Shown: positions 23,723-32,591 of the stretch, piece by piece | How the letters are laid out: each line of letters starts with the position of its first letter | Numbering within the stretch: position 1 is the stretch's first letter | From: JBHHYU01 sp046757725 | Lineage (GTDB): Bacteria > Desulfobacterota > Binatia > UBA9968 | Length of the DNA stretch: 64,000 bases | Reading direction: 5' to 3' | Assembly: GCA_046757725.1 (NCBI GenBank) | Contig: JBHHYU010000002.1 | Span: forward strand, 39,885 to 103,884 | Made by a program: the position numbers and the translations under genes | The notes under the pieces: generated by a model | The model's input: only the letters and a program-made list of their open reading frames with translations | Database searches by the model: none | Told to the model about the DNA's origin: nothing

Positions 23723-26104
23723 GTGAGTTTTAAAAATTCGACCCTTCAAAGAGAGTGTATAGGTTTGTCTGTATCGCTGTTCGTGGTGCTGTGGTTTGGC
23801 CACGAGATGCTCTGGGCAGGCAAGGTCCCGTTCTTTCGTGACTTGGGTCCTTACTTTTATCCCATGAGGTTCAGTCTGGCTGAGAGCTTTAAGGCTGGGG
23901 AACTTCCCCTCTGGGATCGCCACGTCGCAATGGGGTTTCCCCTCCTCGCAGATTTTCAGTCTGGGACATTCTACCTTCCGAATCTTTTCTATTTGGGGCT
24001 TCCCTTCTTTACGGCGGTAAGAACCTCTTTTCTATTTCACTACCTCGTTGCGGCCACAGGGTGCTACTCTCTATGCCGATTGTGGAATTATCCACGTTAT
24101 CTGGCCGTTATAGGGGCAACCCTCTTTACCCTTGGCGGCACACTGGTTTCCCTGACGAATCTATTGAATCACTTTCAGGCTGCCGTATGGCTGCCCTGGC
24201 TTCTGTTCTCCTGGGAACGAGCGATTCGCTTTGGTACCTTGAAAAGCTTCCTCGCCTTCACTTTGGTGGCACTGTTACAATTCCTTGCGGGATCTCCTGA
24301 GATTTATGCCATGGGCATGGGGCTGGTGCTGCTGGATGCGCTCAACGTCAGGACGGTGGAGCGTCAGGTCACCTACTCTAGAACGGTTCTCGTTTTCCTT
24401 GCGGCCAACGTGTTGGTGATGGCCCTCGCCGCGGTCCAGGTCTTACCAACTCTGGAACTTCTGCTGGAATCACGTCGGCACGGTCAAGTGCGTTTCGTGG
24501 AAGCCGTCGGCTGGTCCCTTCATCCATTGAGTCTAATCAATCTCTTTTTCCTTGATAGAGAGGTGGACCCAGGGAGCGGTGCTGGGCTTCATTTTTTCTT
24601 TCTCCGCGGAGTCCCCTTCTTTATCAGCTACTATATGGGGGCGATCTCTCTTTCTGGAATTTGCTTGTGGCTTTATTACGGTTCCCGAAGAGAAAAAGTG
24701 ATCCTTTTAGGTTTGATAGTCATTACGGTGGCTATTGCGTTAGGGGGGTTTACCCCGCTATATGCTTTCCTCTTCCGAACCATCCCTGGGTTTCAGTTTG
24801 CCCGCTTCCCGGAAAAGTATTTTTTCTTAACGTATGGCCTTCTTTTGTTTATTACGCTTAAGGGACTTAGCATGTTCCTTGAACGGGATAACGCTTCCGC
24901 TAAGACACCACTTCTCATTCTTTCCTCAAGCGTTGCGATCTTTGCTCTTTTGTATCTCGTATTCCGTTTTGATGAGGAGCTTTTGATTCGCGTTATGGGA
25001 TGGGCGAAGGGGTCCCCCGCGCTCTCCCCATCAACCTTAAGGAATTCCTCCGCAATCCTCTTTAATCTAGAAAGGCAGACGGCCTTGTCATGCGGTATCC
25101 TAATTCTCTTATTTCTCTACAATCAGAGAAAACTTAGGCCCGATCTGTTTCAAGTTCTCATTGTTGGGCTGGTAATTACGGATCTGTTCTCAGCCCATCA
25201 ACCTTACCAATTTCTCCTTGATCCCGGCCCCCTATCCGACAAGAAAAAAATCATTGCTGCTCCGCCCCGGGAGCCGTCGCGTCTCTTCTATATTTCCCAA
25301 CTGGGCAATCTTCATCCCAGCACTATGACGTTCAACGAGAAAACCTTTGCGGGTGGAGTTTCTTCTGTTGTTACTGCTCTTGTTCCTAATACGGGCGCCA
25401 TCCATGGGTTTGATTACATGCAGGAGATAGATGCCTTAAGCAGGGAACCTTACGACTTGTTCCTCCAGGCAGCCAACACACTCCCTGCGGAGAGATTATA
25501 CCATCTGCTCGGAGCTTTGAATGTGAAGTATCTCATTAGCCAGAAACCGTTACCGCGTGGAGACATCACCCTTGTTCGCCGCTTCCCGGAACTTCCCTCT
25601 TGGCTGTATAGCGTCAACCGTGCAATTCCCAGGGTAACTGTCGTCCCGAAGGCTGTTGAGATTAAAGATCCTCTACAAGTAATGGACCGACTCTCAAGAT
25701 TCACATTCAACCCTCGTAGAGAGGTTATTTTAGAACAGCGCGTATCGCTCCATGCGAACAAGCTTTTCAATGGCCAAGCGAAGATTATTGAATACAAGGA
25801 TCAGTCTGTGACGATCCATGCGTCTCTGAACGGATCAGGGATTCTAGTTCTGGCGGATTCGTACTATCCCGGTTGGCGGGTCTATGTGGATGAAAAAGAG
25901 GAAAGAATTCTAAGGGCAAACTTTTTCTTTCGCGGAATCCCATTGTCGGCGGGAGAGCATCTTGTTGAATTTCGCTACCAACCCAGCTCTTTTATCTTGG
26001 GTCTGATCATATCGCTGGTGACCCTTGGTGGGGTGGTCATTTGCACGCTTGTTCTTTGCCTGATCCGGAAAAAGGGAATAAGGGACGCTAATCGCTTGCC
26101 TTAG
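23723..26104 (+). CDS. YfhO-like multi-pass membrane protein
   Basis: A 793-residue protein with a dozen or so membrane helices and a C-terminal extracytoplasmic beta domain (about 690-750: ADSYYPGWRVYVDEKEE...GEHLVEFRYQP), the hallmark of the YfhO family. YfhO proteins resemble GT-C glycosyltransferases and are linked to glycosylation of surface polymers such as lipoteichoic acid; the substrate here is unknown. An early VPFFRDLGPYFYP segment follows TM1, as in the family. GTG 23723 has no clear ribosome site, so the exact start is uncertain. Its 3' end overlaps the convergent GT39 gene by 17 nt. Confidence 0.8.
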   Translation: MSFKNSTLQRECIGLSVSLFVVLWFGHEMLWAGKVPFFRDLGPYFYPMRFSLAESFKAGELPLWDRHVAMGFPLLADFQSGTFYLPNLFYLGLPFFTAVRTSFLFHYLVAATGCYSLCRLWNYPRYLAVIGATLFTLGGTLVSLTNLLNHFQAAVWLPWLLFSWERAIRFGTLKSFLAFTLVALLQFLAGSPEIYAMGMGLVLLDALNVRTVERQVTYSRTVLVFLAANVLVMALAAVQVLPTLELLLESRRHGQVRFVEAVGWSLHPLSLINLFFLDREVDPGSGAGLHFFFLRGVPFFISYYMGAISLSGICLWLYYGSRREKVILLGLIVITVAIALGGFTPLYAFLFRTIPGFQFARFPEKYFFLTYGLLLFITLKGLSMFLERDNASAKTPLLILSSSVAIFALLYLVFRFDEELLIRVMGWAKGSPALSPSTLRNSSAILFNLERQTALSCGILILLFLYNQRKLRPDLFQVLIVGLVITDLFSAHQPYQFLLDPGPLSDKKKIIAAPPREPSRLFYISQLGNLHPSTMTFNEKTFAGGVSSVVTALVPNTGAIHGFDYMQEIDALSREPYDLFLQAANTLPAERLYHLLGALNVKYLISQKPLPRGDITLVRRFPELPSWLYSVNRAIPRVTVVPKAVEIKDPLQVMDRLSRFTFNPRREVILEQRVSLHANKLFNGQAKIIEYKDQSVTIHASLNGSGILVLADSYYPGWRVYVDEKEERILRANFFFRGIPLSAGEHLVEFRYQPSSFILGLIISLVTLGGVVICTLVLCLIRKKGIRDANRLP

Positions 26105-27710
26105 CCTTGTACACGGACACGAGGGGTACGCCCGCAAGGCGTACTGCATACCGGGGGTGTGCCGTATAGAACCGCGCGCGCTCGCCTTTTGAGAATGCAC
26201 TCTGACGGCTAACCAAAACGTAGTAATCAAAGTTGCCGTTCCCGGTGAATTTGAAATCCGGGCGCAGGAGGCCTTCCTTTTGATAGTAGTCAAACATACC
26301 GTTGGCGAAAGAGGCATTGATGATTGCGTTGTGGGGTAAGTTTTTGTTAAGGAACCGGAGGAAATCGGGGGTCAAGGCGTCCATAAAATAGGTAACCTCA
26401 AGACCCCGTTGGTAAGCCCCGCGAATCCCTCCAATGAGTCGATTATAATAACTCAGCTCGTAGGGGTGGTAGGTGAGCAGATCCAAGGCTGGCAGGAAGA
26501 CAGCTACGAGAAAGGCGAGCCCGATCAGCTTCTCCGGGAGATGTCGCACCCTCTGGAGATAGGCGACAGTCTGACATTGCTCGGTCAGAAGTCTGACCAG
26601 GACGAAAAAACCGCAACCGGCCAGCCCCGCGAGAAACGGGAGAACCGGGAGCAGCAACCGATTGATGTCATGGAGCACAGCACCGGGGAAAAGTCCGATA
26701 ACGAGTATGAACATCGCATTCAAAAAAAACAGGATCATGGCAACCCCTTGGGGTTTTATCCGAGGCATAGCCACAGCTCCAACCAAACAAAATAGCAGGA
26801 CCACTGCCGGGATGGTGACGACGGTCATAAAAAAGGGATAATACCACGGTACCGTGCTAGAGGTATAAGTGTTGTGCAGGAAGAAAATGGTAAAGTTGGT
26901 CTCTCGTTGAAATCCTCGGCTCACGCTGTCGTAGAGAAACATTACAAGCCGCGGCAGGGTCTTGTGCCACAGATAGGGCTGAACACTTATCATGACAATG
27001 GGGCTGAAAAACGACATAGCGAAAACGTTGTTATGGTAAGAGTGACGATGATACAGATGCGCCCAGAGAAGCAAGGGGATCGGTATTAGAAAGGCCGGGA
27101 ATTTGGTAGCGAGGGCGAGCCCCCACACAAGACCTAGGACCAAACTCCACCTCCAGTCCTTTAAACCTTTCCAGAAGCAATAAACCGTAAGGAACCACAT
27201 CACGGTGAGCGGCATGTCGGTCACCGCAAAGTGGGCAAAACCGAAAAGATTAGGCATCAATACCAGCGTCACAGCTGAAAATAGACCCGTTATGCGAGTG
27301 AAGAGTTGAGCCATCCACAGGTACATGACGGTCACGAGGAGCGCAAAGAACAGAGCCGGGGCAAGCCGGTAGGCGGTAAACTTGTCCATGACCGGTGAAA
27401 AAAGGGCCTTTGTTAATCCTGAGAGGATGCGAGAAAAAGGAGGGTGGGGGATATGGTAAGGATCCCAATGCCATGCGGCAGTAAGCGTCTTATCCTGGAG
27501 GTTTTTATCGATCTGCCCATTAAAAAGATTTTTCCCGAGATCCGCCAGCCACCGAACGTGGAGGTCTGAAGCATGGAAGTAGGACGGCTCATCCCAGGTC
27601 AGTCCATAATCGGAAATAGTCGTTCCCACAAGGAAAAATACCCCCAGGAACAGCCCCACAGGTACGACCCAATCCGCTAACCGCTTGTCCGGAAACAGGG
27701 AGTTTTTCAT
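26088..27710 (-). CDS. GT-C glycosyltransferase, family 39 (ArnT/PMT-like)
   Basis: A 540-residue membrane glycosyltransferase. An acidic motif follows the first helix (DYGLTWDEPSYFHAS, DE pair near 35), as in ArnT and PMT enzymes that use polyprenyl-phosphate sugars as donors on the outer face of the inner membrane. About ten helices and a C-terminal soluble tail are visible. Its ATG overlaps the stop of the GT2 gene by 4 nt (ATGA), so donor synthase and transferase are a coupled pair. Acceptor unknown: glycan, lipid or pilin. Confidence 0.82.
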   Translation of the reverse strand: MKNSLFPDKRLADWVVPVGLFLGVFFLVGTTISDYGLTWDEPSYFHASDLHVRWLADLGKNLFNGQIDKNLQDKTLTAAWHWDPYHIPHPPFSRILSGLTKALFSPVMDKFTAYRLAPALFFALLVTVMYLWMAQLFTRITGLFSAVTLVLMPNLFGFAHFAVTDMPLTVMWFLTVYCFWKGLKDWRWSLVLGLVWGLALATKFPAFLIPIPLLLWAHLYHRHSYHNNVFAMSFFSPIVMISVQPYLWHKTLPRLVMFLYDSVSRGFQRETNFTIFFLHNTYTSSTVPWYYPFFMTVVTIPAVVLLFCLVGAVAMPRIKPQGVAMILFFLNAMFILVIGLFPGAVLHDINRLLLPVLPFLAGLAGCGFFVLVRLLTEQCQTVAYLQRVRHLPEKLIGLAFLVAVFLPALDLLTYHPYELSYYNRLIGGIRGAYQRGLEVTYFMDALTPDFLRFLNKNLPHNAIINASFANGMFDYYQKEGLLRPDFKFTGNGNFDYYVLVSRQSAFSKGERARFYTAHPRYAVRLAGVPLVSVYKAKASD

Positions 27711-28450
27711 TTATATCTTCCAAGGTAATGGTTTAAGCGGATCCTCAATAGTCCCAGAAAAGAAGGAAAGATGTCTTTCCAAAGCCTGACCTTAGTTGCC
27801 CGATCATTACGCCATGTGACGGGGATCTCTGCGACGTGGTATTTTTTGAGATGCGCCAGATAGAGTATCTCTGCGTCAAAACTCCAGTTTTTAAGTCGCT
27901 GTCTAGAAAAGAGATCTCTAGCAGCTTCTTTTCGAAATCCCTTGAAACCGCAAGTGAAGTCAGACACCGACAAGCCCAAGATCCAAGCGGAAAGCCTGGT
28001 ATAAAACTTGCCTAAAATCTCCCGATAAAGGGGTTGGTGGATTTCAATCATAGCGCCAGATTTTTGGCGTGTGCCGATGGCTACGTTGCAATGATTCTCT
28101 AGGTGGCCGAGAAATCTGGGCAACATTTCGATTGGAACGGAAAGATCTGCATCAGAAAAGAAAAGGTATTCCCCAGAGCCTAGAAGCATACCTTGCTGGA
28201 CGGCTTTTCCCTTACCGAGATTCCGAGGCTGCCGATGGATCCGGACTTCTGGGTCGCTAGCAAAGCGCTCACGAAGTAATGATTCGGTGCCGTCGCGGCT
28301 GCCATCGTCGACGATGACAACCTCAAAAGAGTACGGTTGGGACCGAAAGAAACTCAAAAGACAATCCAAACTTCTCCCAATGCGTGTTTCCTCATTGAAC
28401 GCTGGAATGATTAAGGAGAGATAAACGGGATAAGTTCCCTTCCGGGCCAT
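27707..28450 (-). CDS. GT2 polyprenyl-phosphate glucosyltransferase-like (ALG5 type)
   Basis: A 247-residue family-2 glycosyltransferase. It has LIIPAFNEETRIGRSLDCLL, VVIVDDGSRDGTESL (nucleotide-binding), the catalytic SDADLSVPIEMLPRFL and FTCGFKGFRKEAARDLF. This matches the ALG5/dolichyl-phosphate beta-glucosyltransferase subgroup, which makes a lipid-linked hexose on the cytoplasmic face. No C-terminal membrane helices are present. It overlaps the downstream GT39 gene by 4 nt, so it probably supplies its donor. Confidence 0.85.
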   Translation of the reverse strand: MARKGTYPVYLSLIIPAFNEETRIGRSLDCLLSFFRSQPYSFEVVIVDDGSRDGTESLLRERFASDPEVRIHRQPRNLGKGKAVQQGMLLGSGEYLFFSDADLSVPIEMLPRFLGHLENHCNVAIGTRQKSGAMIEIHQPLYREILGKFYTRLSAWILGLSVSDFTCGFKGFRKEAARDLFSRQRLKNWSFDAEILYLAHLKKYHVAEIPVTWRNDRATKVRLWKDIFPSFLGLLRIRLNHYLGRYK

Positions 28451-28460
28451 AGAACGGGGG

Positions 28461-29219
28461 CTACTCTTTTGTCAGGACTGAGATTACGGATAATCCAAAG
28501 GGGAGATTCCATTTAAATTTAGCGATAATCCATTGTTCCAATCGCCCGATGTGGATGAGAAAGCGATTCAGGACACTCGGAATCGGAAAGAAGTCCGAAG
28601 AGTAACTTGCGGCCTCTCTCTGAATGAGCCGCTTGACACCTCGAACCATTATCGCAGGCGGCAGAACGAAAAAAAATATGTAGGTCAATCTCTGTATGGT
28701 CAGTCCGGCTTGCTGGACCATTCCAGCCAGGCCGGAGATATTGTACCTCCGTCGGTGTCCAAGGGCCTCATCCCACGGGCTCCATAGCGCCATGAAGGCC
28801 GGAACCGTTACAATCAAAACACCCCCGGCTTTGAGAATTCTCCTGCACTCAGCCAACGCACGAGTATCCTCGTCCATATGCTCAATAACGTCGAGGGCCA
28901 ACACTAGGTCAAAAGAGTCTGCCTTAAAAGGTAGGGAAAACCTCGTCATGTCAATGCGGCACAGGCGCTTGAGACCCCGTAGCCGGCAGAATCGAAGGGA
29001 CTCTTTGGAAAGGTCAATCCCCACCATACGCCAGCTGGATTCAAAAACCTTGGCGGTATATCCAGCGCCGCATCCAATATCGACTCCAACGCCCAAAAGC
29101 GCTTGGTCTTGCTTTAGAGCGGACTCACGCACCAGTGAAAGAACCATTTCTCGCTTGGAAACATTCCACCAGTAATATTGCTCTTTCTCATAAAGATCAG
29201 TAATCAGGTCAGGTCGCAT
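28461..29219 (-). CDS. Class I SAM-dependent methyltransferase
   Basis: A 252-residue Rossmann methyltransferase with motif I VDIGCGAGYTAKVF near 46-60, the acidic end VGIDLS, motif II-like FDLVLALDVIEHM near 105 and LKAGGVLIVTVPA near 130. This is the UbiE/Methyltransf_11 type frequent in polysaccharide clusters. The C terminus is hydrophobic (TYIFFFVLPPAIMV), suggesting membrane contact. It is first of the methyltransferase-ALG5-GT39 unit (10-nt gap). The substrate is unknown. Confidence 0.82.
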   Translation of the reverse strand: MRPDLITDLYEKEQYYWWNVSKREMVLSLVRESALKQDQALLGVGVDIGCGAGYTAKVFESSWRMVGIDLSKESLRFCRLRGLKRLCRIDMTRFSLPFKADSFDLVLALDVIEHMDEDTRALAECRRILKAGGVLIVTVPAFMALWSPWDEALGHRRRYNISGLAGMVQQAGLTIQRLTYIFFFVLPPAIMVRGVKRLIQREAASYSSDFFPIPSVLNRFLIHIGRLEQWIIAKFKWNLPFGLSVISVLTKE

Positions 29220-29626
29220 GGATTTTTGTTCCCGCTCAGAGATTCCTTATATAAATTCTCCCCACAAGAAACAGCAAGCTTTCATTTAAAAAACATGAGA
29301 AGCACAAGAAAAAAGGGAGACCCCGCAAGCATCCCGAGGGGCCTCAAACTCTGTGGGGCTGTGAGGTGGCTGGGAAATTTGAGCCAGACCATCCCCGGAC
29401 TTCAGCCTAGAGGAGCGGGCAACAACGAACCACCCTTAGAGATTTTAGCGTTAACCGTCGTTCGAGATCCTTTTGATATCGTTATGGTTTATACAAGGCT
29501 GGTTGGAAAACCCTCTCCACTGTCCATAAGGAGATGCAAGAGTCGCCTCTGGTTAAAGCTTGTCGGCGTTTAAGCTTTTCTTTCCTCTCGCGCCACCGGG
29601 CAATCACCAAACGGGACCTTATCACT
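29220..29626. other. Gene-free stretch between zinc-ribbon and methyltransferase genes
   Basis: 407 nt. I see no supportable gene, RNA or clear terminator. It probably holds the 3' signals of the dioxygenase unit and the promoter of the minus-strand methyltransferase unit. Confidence 0.35.
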
Positions 29627-29836
29627 CTACTCACGCTTGGCTCCAGCCTTTTCCTCCTTGATAAATTCATGGATGAGTTTCGGTACTCCACCGCAGCTAA
29701 AACATCGGGGAGACTGAGGCTTTGTCCCGTCGGGATATCTCATAAACCGAAGGTAAAAAGGCTTCTCAGTGCCAACAGTGTTATCGTAGTAGAAAGCAAG
29801 TTTTCCACATTCGCTGCATTGGAGAAATTTGGCCAT
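29627..29836 (-). CDS. Small zinc-ribbon protein
   Basis: A 69-residue protein with CSEC near residues 7-10 and CFSC near 45-48, a compact zinc ribbon, and a basic tail. ATG 29834-29836 has an AAGGAG site 7 nt upstream; a longer frame to 29926 would overlap the dioxygenase and is not supported. It starts 16 nt after the dioxygenase stop, so it is in the same transcript. Possibly a small rubredoxin-like or regulatory accessory; function unknown. Confidence 0.7.
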   Translation of the reverse strand: MAKFLQCSECGKLAFYYDNTVGTEKPFYLRFMRYPDGTKPQSPRCFSCGGVPKLIHEFIKEEKAGAKRE

Positions 29837-29852
29837 CGAGATCTCCTTTTCT

Positions 29853-30953
29853 TCAACCCTCAAAGGTGCTGGTGACCCTCTGGTGACCGCGGTTCTCTTG
29901 GTAGCCTTCCTCCCGGTATAGGCCAAGTGCCCTCATCACAGGGGTGTCCTGGATGGAGAAGAGAATGGCCGGTTTCCCGCCCTCGGTGGCATGTTCATGC
30001 CAGGCCCAGGGGGGAACAACAAAAAAGTCTCCACGCTCCCAGGTAAAGCGTTTGCCGTTAATGATCGAGTAGCCGCCTCCCTCGAATACATGGTAGACGG
30101 CGCTATTCACCTGTCGATGCGCCTGGGTATGAATGCCCGGTCGGATCATCTGGATATAACAGCCGATGGTCGGTAGAACCGGCCCGCCGGTGCTGGGGTT
30201 TAAATATTCAAAACAAACATCATCATAGGGGCTTGCCGGGCCCTCCCCGATCTTCTTGAGCGCATCATAGGTCGGCTTCCATTTGTAATTAAGCAGGGGG
30301 GGAATTCCTTCTTTTGGCTTTTCCCAGGTTGGTCTGAGTTGTGGGCCACTGAACTTTGCCTCTGAATCGTTAACGTGAGGCGCCGGATGCCGGTATTCCG
30401 GATAGGGTTCAAAAAACGTGGCATCGAGATCTCCCACTAAAGGGAGGTCTAGACCGTCCATCCAGATTATGGGTTTGTCTGATTCGCAACCGTGATCATG
30501 CCATGTCCAGTTGGGTGTTAACACAAGGTCACCCCGGCCCATGACGCATTTGTCTCCATCTACGTTCGTGTAACTTCGATCACCTTCAATAATGAATCGG
30601 ATCGCAGATGGGGTATGGCGATGGCATGGCGCAATTTCCCCAGGCTTTACAATCTGTACGGCAGCCCAAAGGGTGTGCGTGGACGCGTACTTGCCACCCA
30701 GCCCAGGGTTGACCAGGGCTAAGACCCTCCTCTCCCCACCACGCTCGATGGGAACAAGCTCGCCTGCCCGATAAGCCATACGGCGAAGATCCGGCCATTT
30801 CCAGAGGAAAGGTTGTACTTGACTCCGAGGCTCAGCGGGGAGAAGGCTTGCGGTGACGTTCCACAGGGCTACCAGATGTTTTTTCTCCAGCTCCCGGTAA
30901 AATCGCTCCGTCTCCGTGCTCGATCCTTCAGATGGCGCCGGAGTTTTGGCCAT
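29853..30953 (-). CDS. Gentisate 1,2-dioxygenase-like bicupin
   Basis: A 366-residue bicupin of the gentisate/salicylate/1-hydroxy-2-naphthoate dioxygenase family, non-haem Fe(II) enzymes that cleave the ring between the carboxylated and hydroxylated carbons. The N-terminal cupin shows metal ligands H111 and H113 (PCHRHTPSAIRFIIEG) and H152 (TWHDHG). The C-terminal cupin has HTQAHRQVNSAVYHVFEG and PPWAWHEHA. The ATG follows GGAGGTGA closely. It diverges from the hydrolase gene across a 132-nt gap. Neighbouring hydrolase and GST-like genes would fit a gentisate-type pathway, but no fumarylpyruvate hydrolase is present. Confidence 0.85.
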   Translation of the reverse strand: MAKTPAPSEGSSTETERFYRELEKKHLVALWNVTASLLPAEPRSQVQPFLWKWPDLRRMAYRAGELVPIERGGERRVLALVNPGLGGKYASTHTLWAAVQIVKPGEIAPCHRHTPSAIRFIIEGDRSYTNVDGDKCVMGRGDLVLTPNWTWHDHGCESDKPIIWMDGLDLPLVGDLDATFFEPYPEYRHPAPHVNDSEAKFSGPQLRPTWEKPKEGIPPLLNYKWKPTYDALKKIGEGPASPYDDVCFEYLNPSTGGPVLPTIGCYIQMIRPGIHTQAHRQVNSAVYHVFEGGGYSIINGKRFTWERGDFFVVPPWAWHEHATEGGKPAILFSIQDTPVMRALGLYREEGYQENRGHQRVTSTFEG

Positions 30954-31085
30954 AGCTCACCTCCAATGCAAAGCTTAGCAAATTGGAAAGCACCTTGCCA
31001 GGGGCAGATCCACGATCTTCAACTCCACGGGGGGGCACAATACAGTATCTTGACTCGAGGGGCAGGAGAGGGTTAAGGAAAGAGT

Positions 31086-31901
31086 ATGGCTTATTGCACA
31101 GTCAACGGGATCAAAATCCACTATGAAATTTCGGGAGAGGGATTCCCTCTTGTCTTGGTTCACGCCAATCCCTTCGACCGACGCCTGTGGATGTATCAGG
31201 TAGCCCACTTTTCCACCTTTTTTAAAGTTGTCAACGTTGATCTTAGAGGCTATGGTTACTCGGACAAACCGACATCCAGGACCAGCATCGTTGAGATGGG
31301 CGAAGATATCGTGGGCGTCTGTCGTCAGGAGGGCGCTCTGGAAGCCGTTGTTGCCGGTATCAGTGTCGGTGGGGTTATCGCTCTGCAGTTGGGTTTGGAC
31401 CATCCGGAGATCTTCAAGGCATTGGTCCTCGTCGGTTGCAGCAGCGGACCCGGTAACAGATACCAAGAGCGAATTGAGGGCTATCGACAAGGGGTCGAGA
31501 GATACCATATCCGGCATCTTAGGGCGCTTGTGAGCAACAATTTCTCTGAGAGTCGGATTGGGCGTTACCTGCTCAACCATTTCACCGAGTGGGACAAGCG
31601 GCTCCATGCGAGTGCTATTGAGGAAATCTTTAAAGCGCTCCAGAAAAGGGAGGTGACTCATAGGCTGGGAGAGCTTGAGATGCCTGTCCTCGTGATAAAC
31701 GGCGAGTTTGATAACGCCCTACCACGTAGCCGTGAGATGGCGCGGAAGATTCGGGGGGCCTCGCATCACATGATTCCCGGGACAGGACATGCCTGCTGCT
31801 TGGAGGATCCCGCAGCATTCGACGAAACGGTTATAGAGTTTTTCAAGAGAGTTCACTTGATGCCGGAAAACTGTTTTTCTATTCCAAACAAGAGGAGATA
31901 A
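31086..31901 (+). CDS. Alpha/beta hydrolase
   Basis: A 271-residue alpha/beta-fold hydrolase. It has an oxyanion region HANPFDRRLW, nucleophile elbow GISVGG (Ser near residue 94), acid in NGEFDNALP and His in PGTGHACCLEDP, so the triad is complete. It resembles 3-oxoadipate enol-lactonase and carboxylic-ester hydrolases. The ATG has an AAGGAAAGAG site. It runs divergently from the gentisate-dioxygenase-like gene and is 2 nt from the GST-like gene, suggesting a shared aromatic-breakdown role. Confidence 0.85.
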   Translation: MAYCTVNGIKIHYEISGEGFPLVLVHANPFDRRLWMYQVAHFSTFFKVVNVDLRGYGYSDKPTSRTSIVEMGEDIVGVCRQEGALEAVVAGISVGGVIALQLGLDHPEIFKALVLVGCSSGPGNRYQERIEGYRQGVERYHIRHLRALVSNNFSESRIGRYLLNHFTEWDKRLHASAIEEIFKALQKREVTHRLGELEMPVLVINGEFDNALPRSREMARKIRGASHHMIPGTGHACCLEDPAAFDETVIEFFKRVHLMPENCFSIPNKRR

Positions 31902-31903
31902 CG

Positions 31904-32491
31904 ATGGCCATAAGATTGTTTCAGTCACAGACTTCTATGTTTTGCGAGAAAGTCAGAATCGTGCTTGCATTAAAGAGCGTTCCCTATGAGATAGTCGATG
32001 TAAAGAAGGATGACCGTAAATCCCTGATTGAGTATTCCGGTCAGAGAAAAGTCCCGGTCATGGACTATCAGGGGGAGTGTATCATTGATTCTACGGATAT
32101 TTCAGCCTTGCTAGAGGAAAAGTACCCTGGGAACAGCATCTATCCGGACACTGCCTCAGAAAAGGGACTCTGCCTCATGTTGGAGGACTGGTCGGACGAA
32201 GTTTTAATACATGCGGTTCACTTGATGCGCCGGGCAGAGAAGCTGGAGGGGCGCAGAGAGGCCGAAAAGGCGCTGGGCCTACATCTTCAGAGCCTCGATA
32301 AGCTGTTAACGGAAAAGAAGTTCATCTTTGACCGGATGACCATGGCGGACATCGCTATCTTCGCCCAGCTCCATTATCTCTACACGGTGGTCAAGTACGA
32401 GGTTCCGGCCTCATACAAAAATCTCCATGCCTGGCTGGAGGTGATGCGGCGCTCGTTGAAATTAGCCTCTCTGAATCAATCTGCGGCGTAA
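31904..32491 (+). CDS. Glutathione S-transferase-like protein
   Basis: A 195-residue GST-fold protein. The thioredoxin-like N-terminal domain shows SMFCEKVRIVLALKSVPYEI, RKVPVMDYQGECIIDSTDIS with the cis-Pro and glutathione-contact Asp-Ser-Thr region, then an alpha C-terminal domain with MTMADIAIFAQLHYL. Zeta-class GSTs isomerise maleylpyruvate in gentisate breakdown; the neighbouring dioxygenase makes that role possible, but the active-site CxxK form is also seen in stringent-starvation-type and other GSTs. It starts 2 nt after the hydrolase, with GAGGAGATAACG giving a good ribosome site. Confidence 0.8.
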   Translation: MAIRLFQSQTSMFCEKVRIVLALKSVPYEIVDVKKDDRKSLIEYSGQRKVPVMDYQGECIIDSTDISALLEEKYPGNSIYPDTASEKGLCLMLEDWSDEVLIHAVHLMRRAEKLEGRREAEKALGLHLQSLDKLLTEKKFIFDRMTMADIAIFAQLHYLYTVVKYEVPASYKNLHAWLEVMRRSLKLASLNQSAA

Positions 32492-32510
32492 AGAGATCGG
32501 TTATTGAAAG

Positions 32511-32591
32511 AGAGGATTTGGGAAAACGGTTCGTCATAAGACCTTTCTAGTTTTTTTAATTCTTTTCGGTTTTATTTTCGCTTGCAGCTCA
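32511..32591 (+). other. Untranslated signal-peptide-like sequence in frame with next CDS, start codon out of frame
   Basis: In the frame of the following hydrolase, codons from 32520 read as a basic segment, a run of Leu/Phe/Ile and a lipobox-like FIFAC ending at 32585. There is no ATG, GTG or TTG in this frame back to a TGA at 32505-32507. An AGAGGA site (32511-32516) and TTG (32518-32520) exist but in another frame. A one-base change in the GGGAAAA run (32520-32526) would join them into a lipoprotein signal. Confidence 0.5.
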
